A program made the translations under genes and the position numbers. From positions 1 to 12,387 of the forward strand of contig CAMGAM010000028.1 of NCBI GenBank assembly GCA_946007485.1: 12,387 bases of DNA, in the 5' to 3' direction. Shown here piece after piece: positions 7,368-12,387 of this stretch; position 1 is the stretch's first letter, and the number at the start of each line of letters is the position of its first letter. Below the pieces are notes generated by a model that saw only the letters and a list, made by a program, of their open reading frames with translations, was not told where the DNA came from and searched no databases. This stretch comes from an uncultured Mycoplasmatota bacterium. Lineage in GTDB: Bacteria; Bacillota_I; Bacilli_A; RF39; UBA660.

Positions 7368-8942
7368 ATGAATTTTAATAATAAAATATTTTTGATATTG
7401 TTTTTATGGATTATTCCTCTAAACAATGTTTTTGCAAGTAGTAATTTATATGTTGAATGTCCATCTAGTAGTGAAGTAGGAACTATTGTTGATTGCGGAT
7501 TATTTATCAGTAGTGATATAGAAATATCAGCAGTTAGAACCAAATTAAGTGTCAGTAATAATTTAGAATTTATTGAATTTAAGACTGATTCTAGTTGGCA
7601 AGGAAATGGAGATAACGGAGATATTGCTTTGTATACTTACCCTAATCAAATAGGACAAATTAAACTTGGTATCATATCTATAAAAATAAATGATAATACT
7701 AATAATCAAACAGGTACAATGTATTTTAATGATGTATATTTTTATAAAGCTGATTTTAGTGGTTTAAGTGGCCACTCACTTTCTAAAACTATTAATGTTT
7801 TAGTAAAAGTACCATTAAAAAATATTTCTTTAGATAAAACAACAGGCACTAAAAATGTTGGAGAAATAGAAAACTTAACAGTAACATATAATCCTATAAA
7901 TACAACAGATGATAAGAATGTTACATGGGAATCATCAAATGAATCAATTGCAAAAGTAGATTCAACTGGAAAAGTTACTGCAATAGCTCCAGGCCAAGCA
8001 ACAATAACAGCGATAGTCGGAGGCAAGACAGCAACATATGTTGTAGATGTAAAGCAACCATTAACAAGCATAAGTTTAAATAAAGCAACAGGTTCTCTAA
8101 TTGCAGAAAGAGAAGAACTATTAACAGTAACATATAATCCATCAAATACCACAGACAATAAAACGATAACATGGACAACAAGCGATCCAAATATTGCAAC
8201 AGTTGCAGACGGATATGTAAAAGCAATTAGTGCTGGAACAGTGACGATAACAGCAACAGTTGGAGACAAAACAGCAACATATGAATTAACTGTTACACCA
8301 AGAATAAAATTAACAAGCATAAGTTTAAATAAGAAAATAGGACAACTTAATGTTGGAGAAGACGAAGATTTAGTAGTTACATATAATCCAACAGATACAA
8401 ATGACGATAAAACAGTATTATGGACAACAAGTAATGCTGAAATAGCAACAGTAAACAATGGAAAAGTTACAGCAATAACTCCAGGTAAAGTAACAATAAC
8501 AGCAACAGTTGGAGGTAAAACAGCAAAATACAATCTAACTGTAATTGAAAAAGAAACACTTCAAGAACGATTTGTTAAAAAAGGATTTAAAATAAAAAAT
8601 AGTTTTGTTCATGGATTTAAATTAGAAGATTCATTAACAAACATTAAAAATAAAGTCGAATTAGAGTATACTACTACTGGAAGTAATACAGTAATATCAA
8701 CGGGAATGCAATTTAAATATAACTCCGAAATATTTACAGCAATAGTATATGGAGATTTAAATGGTGATGGTAAAATAAATTCAGCAGATTTATTAAAAAT
8801 GCGTCAACATTTATTAGGTACTAGTGTATTGACAGGAGCATATAAAGAAGCTGGATCAATAGCAACAGGTACTACTATCAATTCAGCTGACCTATTAAGA
8901 ATAAGGCAACATTTATTAGGTCAAAAATTAATTGAGCAATAA
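7368..8942 (+). CDS. Secreted cohesin-like / triple BIG_2 / dockerin protein
   Basis: This 524-residue protein starts 1 base after the protease stop, with GGAGG (7357-7361) inside the last protease codons, so translation is probably coupled. The signal peptide spans 1-23 (VFA/SS). Residues 25-148 form a beta-rich domain that resembles cohesins: VGTIVDCGLFIS, then ISAVRTKLSVSNNLEF. Three BIG_2 Ig-like repeats follow at 150-231, 232-314 and 315-393, each ending in GKVTAI.PG..TITA-type strands. A pre-dockerin module (394-460) leads to a dockerin at 461-524. Its first calcium loop is intact (DLNGDGKINSAD, 463-474). The second reads SIATGTTINSAD and has lost most acidic ligands, although both helices (ADLLKMRQHLLG and ADLLRIRQHLLG) are nearly identical. 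No catalytic domain is seen. It is probably a scaffold or adaptor, with one end that binds dockerins and one end that is itself a dockerin. The cohesin call rests on pattern resemblance only. Confidence 0.88.
   Translation: MNFNNKIFLILFLWIIPLNNVFASSNLYVECPSSSEVGTIVDCGLFISSDIEISAVRTKLSVSNNLEFIEFKTDSSWQGNGDNGDIALYTYPNQIGQIKLGIISIKINDNTNNQTGTMYFNDVYFYKADFSGLSGHSLSKTINVLVKVPLKNISLDKTTGTKNVGEIENLTVTYNPINTTDDKNVTWESSNESIAKVDSTGKVTAIAPGQATITAIVGGKTATYVVDVKQPLTSISLNKATGSLIAEREELLTVTYNPSNTTDNKTITWTTSDPNIATVADGYVKAISAGTVTITATVGDKTATYELTVTPRIKLTSISLNKKIGQLNVGEDEDLVVTYNPTDTNDDKTVLWTTSNAEIATVNNGKVTAITPGKVTITATVGGKTAKYNLTVIEKETLQERFVKKGFKIKNSFVHGFKLEDSLTNIKNKVELEYTTTGSNTVISTGMQFKYNSEIFTAIVYGDLNGDGKINSADLLKMRQHLLGTSVLTGAYKEAGSIATGTTINSADLLRIRQHLLGQKLIEQ
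7815..8546 (+). repeat. Three tandem BIG_2-coding repeats
   Basis: Units start at 7815, 8061 and 8310, and are about 246, 249 and 237 bases long. They share stretches such as acagtaacatataatcc and acaataacagc-like DNA, and the openings of units two and three are nearly identical (ttaacaagcataagttta). The similarity at DNA level indicates duplication within this gene and makes unit number liable to change by recombination. Confidence 0.8.
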
Positions 8943-8956
8943 AGGAGAATATAAGG

Positions 8957-10156
8957 ATGAAAAAAGTATTAAATAATTTATTATTACTATTAGCATTTTT
9001 GATACCAAATATTGTATTAGCTGCTGGTAGTGCAAGTGGAAGTGTTCCTGAAACTATAGAAAACGGAAGTAATGTAACTTTTACAGTTAAAGTAAGTAAT
9101 ACTGCTGCATGGAATCTTAAATTGTCAGGAACTGGAGCAACTAATGATTGTTCACAAATATACGCAGATGTTACAGCTAACGGTAATAATACATCAAAGA
9201 GCTTCACAGTTACTTGTAAAGCAACAAATATAGGTACCATTACATTTACAGCAAGTGGAGATATTACAAGTGCAGATGGTACTAATTCAAATGTTTCGAT
9301 TACAAAAACAGTTAATGTAGTTAAACCAAGAGAAAAGGAAACAGAAGCAAGATTATCTTCGTTAACTGTAGATGGTTACAGTATTGACTTTAACAAAGAT
9401 AAAGAAAGTTATTCTGTAAGTGTAGAACCTTCAGTTAATAGCATTAATATTTCTGCCAAAGCAATAAGTGGTAGAGCTTCTATCTCAGGAACAGGAAAAA
9501 AAGAATTATCTGCAGATGGTGGAAAATATGAAATCGTTTGTACAGCAGAAAATGGAACAAAAAAAACTTATACTATAAATGTATCAATCATTGATAAAAA
9601 TCCTATAAATGTTAAAATAGATGGAGTTGATTATACAGTAGTTAAATCTGCTAAACTATTAAAAGCACCAACAAATACTACTGAATGTAAAACAAAAATT
9701 AAAGATATTGAGGTACCATCTTATACAAGTGAACAAGCTAAAATAACAATCATCGGATTAAAAGATAATGAAGGTAATATTAAATATGCCACATATGATA
9801 ACGATAATTATAAATTATATAATGAAAACAAATCATCAGAATTATTATTATATATAAATAACAAACATCTAGATGGATATAAAGAAACTAAAGTAACAAT
9901 TAATGAAAAAGAATATGATGCTTATGAAATAAATGATAGATTTAAAATCGTTTATGATATGAATTTGGATAATGGAGAATATAATTATTATAAATATGAT
10001 ACAAAAGAAAATACATTCCAATATTTTGAAATTGGAAGTAAAGAAGAAACCAAGAAAAATGATTCTAATATTCTTCTAATGACAACAATATTGTTTGCTA
10101 TCACAACTTTGTGTTCAGTAGGATACATTGTATTTTCAAAATTAAAGAAACATTAA
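8957..10156 (+). CDS. Membrane-anchored surface protein with cadherin-like domain
   Basis: This 399-residue protein is the third gene of the operon. It starts 14 bases after the previous stop, with AAAGGAGA (8941-8948) as ribosome binding site. The signal peptide spans about 1-22. Residues 24-122 form a threonine/serine-rich beta-sandwich with two cysteines (C65, C87) that could form a disulfide. Residues 131-212 match the cadherin-like beta-sandwich family (ARLSSLTVDGYSIDF...YSVSV...KKTYTINV). Residues 213-360 are a beta-rich part that I cannot assign, with the motif YDMNLDNGEYNYYKYD near its end. A transmembrane helix (371-394) with a basic tail (KLKKH) anchors it with the bulk outside. It has no dockerin and no sortase motif. 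It may be the membrane base on which the two dockerin proteins gather. That is inference from operon context. Confidence 0.88.
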   Translation: MKKVLNNLLLLLAFLIPNIVLAAGSASGSVPETIENGSNVTFTVKVSNTAAWNLKLSGTGATNDCSQIYADVTANGNNTSKSFTVTCKATNIGTITFTASGDITSADGTNSNVSITKTVNVVKPREKETEARLSSLTVDGYSIDFNKDKESYSVSVEPSVNSINISAKAISGRASISGTGKKELSADGGKYEIVCTAENGTKKTYTINVSIIDKNPINVKIDGVDYTVVKSAKLLKAPTNTTECKTKIKDIEVPSYTSEQAKITIIGLKDNEGNIKYATYDNDNYKLYNENKSSELLLYINNKHLDGYKETKVTINEKEYDAYEINDRFKIVYDMNLDNGEYNYYKYDTKENTFQYFEIGSKEETKKNDSNILLMTTILFAITTLCSVGYIVFSKLKKH

Positions 10157-10240
10157 TTTAAAGAAAAAATAGCAAAGTAGATTATATAGTTAATATTATA
10201 AATTAGTTAAATATTAAGTAGTGTAAATGTCAATTTTTTT

Positions 10241-10281
10241 TGTAGTTTTTCGGTAAAAATTTTTGTAGGTTTTTGGTAAAA
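10241..10281 (+). repeat. IS21 left-end transposase-binding repeats
   Basis: TGTAGTTTTTCGGTAAAA (10241-10258) and TGTAGGTTTTTGGTAAAA (10264-10281) differ at two positions and start 23 bases apart. They correspond to the multiple terminal repeats bound by IS21 transposases. Confidence 0.75.
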
Positions 10282-10288
10282 TTAAATT

Positions 10289-10312
10289 GTAGCTTTAATT
10301 AGCTACTTTTTT
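10289..10312 (+). terminator. Terminator inside the IS left end, facing incoming transcripts
   Basis: GTAGCT (10289-10294) pairs with AGCTAC (10301-10306) around TTAATT, followed by TTTTTT (10307-10312). It overlaps the last codons and stop of istB. On the plus strand it would stop transcripts from the dockerin operon. On the minus strand only an AATTTAATTTT tract follows, so it may also end istB transcripts, though less well. Confidence 0.65.
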
Positions 10313-11060
10313 GATGTTCAAAATCTTCTTGTACTAAATCTTTTATTCTATAAGATTTACCTTTGATATTTATAATAATTGAATGATGTACTAATCTATC
10401 AATAATTGCTGAAGCAATTGTCGTATCACCAAAAACTTCTCCCCATTTTGAAAATGGTTGATTAGTCGTTATAATCGTTGGTTTAGTTTCGTATCTTTTT
10501 GCTATTAATTGAAAGAACATATTTGCTTCATCTTTTGTAATTGGTAAATATCCAATTTCGTCAATTATTAAAAGTTTGTACTTACAATAAAACTTTATTT
10601 TACTTTCTAATCTATTTTCTTTAAAAGCATTACTTAAATTAGTTATTAAATCATTACAACTAATAAAATATACTGAATTTCTTTTTCTTGCTGCTTCAAT
10701 TCCTAAAGATGTTGCTAAATGTGTTTTGCCAACTCCTGGACTTCCTAGAAATAATACATTCTTCTTTTCTTCAATAAATCTTAATGTTGATAAATCATTT
10801 ATTACATCCTTATTAATACTTGGTTGATAATCAAAATCAAAATCTTTTATTTCTTTTAGATAAGGAAAATGTGCTACTTTGATATTTGCTTCAGCTCTAT
10901 TTATTTCTCTATATTTAACCTCGCTTTTTAGAAAATGATTTAATCCCTCTAAAAATGATAAGTTATTATTCGTTATATAATCTATTTCATTACTTATACT
11001 ATTTTTTAATCCATATAAATTCAAATCATTTAATATATTTATTGTTTCATTTAACATCAT
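10299..11060 (-). CDS. istB: IS21 transposition helper ATPase
   Basis: This 253-residue AAA+ ATPase assists the IstA transposase in target choice and transposition. Walker A is GSPGVGKT (106-113) and Walker B is LLIIDE (163-168). A sensor stretch TIITTNQPFSKWGEVF (195-210) and a DRLVHHS box (221-227) follow, in the order expected for IstB/DnaC-like proteins. The N-terminal helices (about 1-80) would contact the transposase. The length is normal for the family. The start ATG at 11060 has AAAGGA 7 bases upstream and lies within the end of istA (14-base overlap), which suggests translational coupling. No truncation is seen. Confidence 0.95.
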   Translation of the reverse strand: MMLNETINILNDLNLYGLKNSISNEIDYITNNNLSFLEGLNHFLKSEVKYREINRAEANIKVAHFPYLKEIKDFDFDYQPSINKDVINDLSTLRFIEEKKNVLFLGSPGVGKTHLATSLGIEAARKRNSVYFISCNDLITNLSNAFKENRLESKIKFYCKYKLLIIDEIGYLPITKDEANMFFQLIAKRYETKPTIITTNQPFSKWGEVFGDTTIASAIIDRLVHHSIIINIKGKSYRIKDLVQEDFEHQKSS

Positions 11061-12303
11061 AATTCATTCCTTTCAAAAAATCATATATCTGTAAATCAGC
11101 ATTATTTATTTTGTTTTCTATTTCTTTATCATCTAATCCATATAACAAATCACTCTTTAGTATTTCTATTTTATCTTCATTATGATAATTTAAATTATTA
11201 TTTGTTATTACATGACATCTTACTAAATCTGTGTTATCATATATATAGACTTGATTATTTATAATTCTTATTCCTAAGTAAGAACCAATAAATCGAGTTG
11301 GAACAGAATATCTATTACCTCTATAAACAATCATTGAATCTTGCGAGACTTTTCTGTATTCAATATTTTGTTTATATTTTTCAAGTATATTTTTATTTGG
11401 AAGTGGTATTAGATATTTTTTTTCATCTTCAAAAACCTCATTAACAATTTTATTATGTGCTTGTGACTTTTCATTCCCACATTCTTCATTAAATTTATTA
11501 ACTATATTTATTAAGTCATCTAATGTTTCAAACTCATTATTATAAGATTTTAATCTATCACATAGTTTTGCTAAATTTTCTACTGTACCTTTTGATTTAG
11601 GTCTTCTTGCTTGACGCAATATTGGTTGAAATCCTATGTCGTTTCCTAGTTGTTTTATTTCATTATGAACCTTCTTATGTTTTCCTTCTTTAACCATAAC
11701 TGTTGCCATATTATCAAACCATATTTCTCTAGGTGTTCCACCAAAATATTCTAGTGATTCAACAATACATTTTTTAACTTCATCTCTTTTTTTATCAATT
11801 GTTAATCTTGCATAAAACTTTTTGCTATAGTGTAATCTAATTAGAAATAAATTAATAACAAACAACTCGCCATCCTTATTAGTTAATTTAAAATCTTCTT
11901 TCCAATCAACCTGTGCAGATTTACCAATTATTGGTTCAACTCTTATCGATGCAGGTTGTTTTCTTTTATCTTTATTACTTCTTACAAAATTTTTAATTGT
12001 TTCATAAGAACCATTATATCCTTTTTCAACTTTTAGAAAATAATATATTGAATATGCTGTTATTCCTGGTATTGTTTCTAACTTATTAATTATAAGTTCT
12101 TTATAATCATCAATTATATATTTTCTTAATTTTTTTACTATTTCGATACCTTTTTCTTTATTTTGTTCCTCATAATATTTAACTTTCGCTGTTCTATAAT
12201 CACATTCGTATTCTCGACCTAATGCTGCAAAATTAGGCTTTATATTCAATCTGATCATCTCCTTTAACATATTTCTTAATTTATTTTCATTTTCTATATT
12301 CAT
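11047..12303 (-). CDS. istA: IS21 DDE transposase
   Basis: This 418-residue transposase carries out strand cleavage and joining of the element ends. A helix-turn-helix region lies near residues 20-46 (KPNFAALGREYECDYRTAK). The rve-type catalytic core holds D133 (AQVDWKE), D197 (IWFDNMA) and E242 (KSKGTVENLAK). The 45-residue gap between the second and third acidic residues fits IS21. The C-terminal part has the VYRGNRYSVP stretch common to IstA proteins. The start at ATG 12303 is chosen because AGAGG (12319-12315) lies 11 bases upstream. An in-frame GTG at 12315 overlaps that site. The gene appears intact. Confidence 0.93.
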   Translation of the reverse strand: MNIENENKLRNMLKEMIRLNIKPNFAALGREYECDYRTAKVKYYEEQNKEKGIEIVKKLRKYIIDDYKELIINKLETIPGITAYSIYYFLKVEKGYNGSYETIKNFVRSNKDKRKQPASIRVEPIIGKSAQVDWKEDFKLTNKDGELFVINLFLIRLHYSKKFYARLTIDKKRDEVKKCIVESLEYFGGTPREIWFDNMATVMVKEGKHKKVHNEIKQLGNDIGFQPILRQARRPKSKGTVENLAKLCDRLKSYNNEFETLDDLINIVNKFNEECGNEKSQAHNKIVNEVFEDEKKYLIPLPNKNILEKYKQNIEYRKVSQDSMIVYRGNRYSVPTRFIGSYLGIRIINNQVYIYDNTDLVRCHVITNNNLNYHNEDKIEILKSDLLYGLDDKEIENKINNADLQIYDFLKGMNYDVK

Positions 12304-12340
12304 GTTTACAATCACCTCTATTGTAATTGTAACACTAATT

Positions 12341-12384
12341 AAAAATGTAGGAAAACCGACATTTATTTTTACCGATTTCCTACA
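12341..12384 (-). repeat. IS21 right-end transposase-binding repeats
   Basis: Read on the minus strand, one repeat starts at 12384 (TGTAGGAAATCGGTAAAA) and a more diverged one at 12361 (TGTCGGTTTTCCTACA). The start-to-start distance is 23 bases, the same as at the left end. On the plus strand the pair also forms an inverted repeat (TGTAGGAAA / TTTCCTACA). Confidence 0.65.
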
Positions 12385-12387
12385 TTT

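Larger units (their letters stand above)
10222..12387 (-). mobile_element. IS21-family insertion sequence (right terminus beyond window)
   Basis: The istA/istB pair, overlapping and in the order typical of IS21, is flanked at both ends by related repeats. The left terminus is placed at TGTAAATGTCAA (10222), 19 bases outside the first repeat. By symmetry the other terminus would lie about 16 bases past the last base of the window, so the element is about 2.18 kb. Both genes look intact, so it may be active. It lies 65 bases after the dockerin operon and points towards it. The target duplication cannot be checked because one end is missing. Confidence 0.85.

Noticed and set aside
7742..8533. 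Long open frame on the minus strand opposite the BIG_2 repeats (263 codons)
   Set aside because: It mirrors the tandem repeat of the plus-strand gene, has no ribosome binding site and would encode a low-complexity valine/leucine-rich product. The plus-strand gene is clearly real.
7815..8546. Regularly spaced repeats considered as a CRISPR array
   Set aside because: The repeat units are about 240 bases, fully coding and without spacers. They are protein domain repeats.
8878..9240. Minus-strand open frame of 120 codons across the junction of the last two operon genes
   Set aside because: It covers two well supported plus-strand genes and their ribosome binding site. Its hydrophobic composition reflects the complement of threonine/asparagine-rich codons.
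12320..12331. Two overlapping TACAAT-like boxes on the minus strand as an istA promoter
   Set aside because: No acceptable -35 sequence is found at the right distance, and the boxes nearly touch the istA ribosome binding site.

Overview
The window is very AT-rich DNA from a low-GC Gram-positive bacterium. All readable genes use TGG for tryptophan and TGA as a stop, so the code is standard rather than the mycoplasma one. Purine-rich ribosome binding sites, secreted dockerin proteins with bacterial Ig-like domains and an IS21-type element suggest an uncultured gut Bacilli/Clostridia-type organism. The lineage is inference.

Left region (1-2344): the tail of an unidentified gene ends at 110. A strong extended -10 promoter overlaps it, followed by a 13-bp hairpin with a T-run. 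Then come two closely spaced genes (192-1448 and 1469-2344) of unknown function, both alpha-helical, AT-rich and apparently cytoplasmic. The first carries R-x5-H followed by P, as in the HEPN RNase signature. The second has an R...E / LS...H pattern seen in some HEPN-like families. They are plausible accessory (defence-type) cargo, but this is not proven.

Middle region (2345-3753): a non-coding stretch of about 430 bases holds a terminator, four copies of TTAGGTA(A)C(C)AA, three degenerate copies of a roughly 25-bp motif and a hairpin set that could form two competing folds. It resembles the arm and core repeats at the end of an element moved by a tyrosine recombinase. It abuts an ABC-2 type permease gene that has lost its 5' part. 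The simplest reading is the right end of an integrated or decayed element that interrupted the permease gene.

Right-centre (3754-10156): a TTGTAA-17-TATAAT promoter drives a compact three-gene operon for the cell exterior. It encodes a 1145-residue papain-family cysteine protease with lectin-like, GLUG/beta-helix, Ig-like and dockerin parts. The second product has a signal peptide, a cohesin-like beta-sandwich, three BIG_2 repeats and a dockerin. The third has a signal peptide, beta-sandwich and cadherin-like domains and a C-terminal membrane anchor. Together they look like a small surface-attached protease assembly built on dockerin/cohesin-like contacts.

Far right (10222-12387): an IS21-family insertion sequence in reverse orientation, with intact istA (DDE transposase) and istB (AAA+ ATPase) overlapping by 14 bases. 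It has paired 23-bp-spaced repeats at each end. Its outer right terminus lies just beyond the window. A hairpin with a T-run just inside its left end faces the incoming operon transcript, which has no good terminator of its own.
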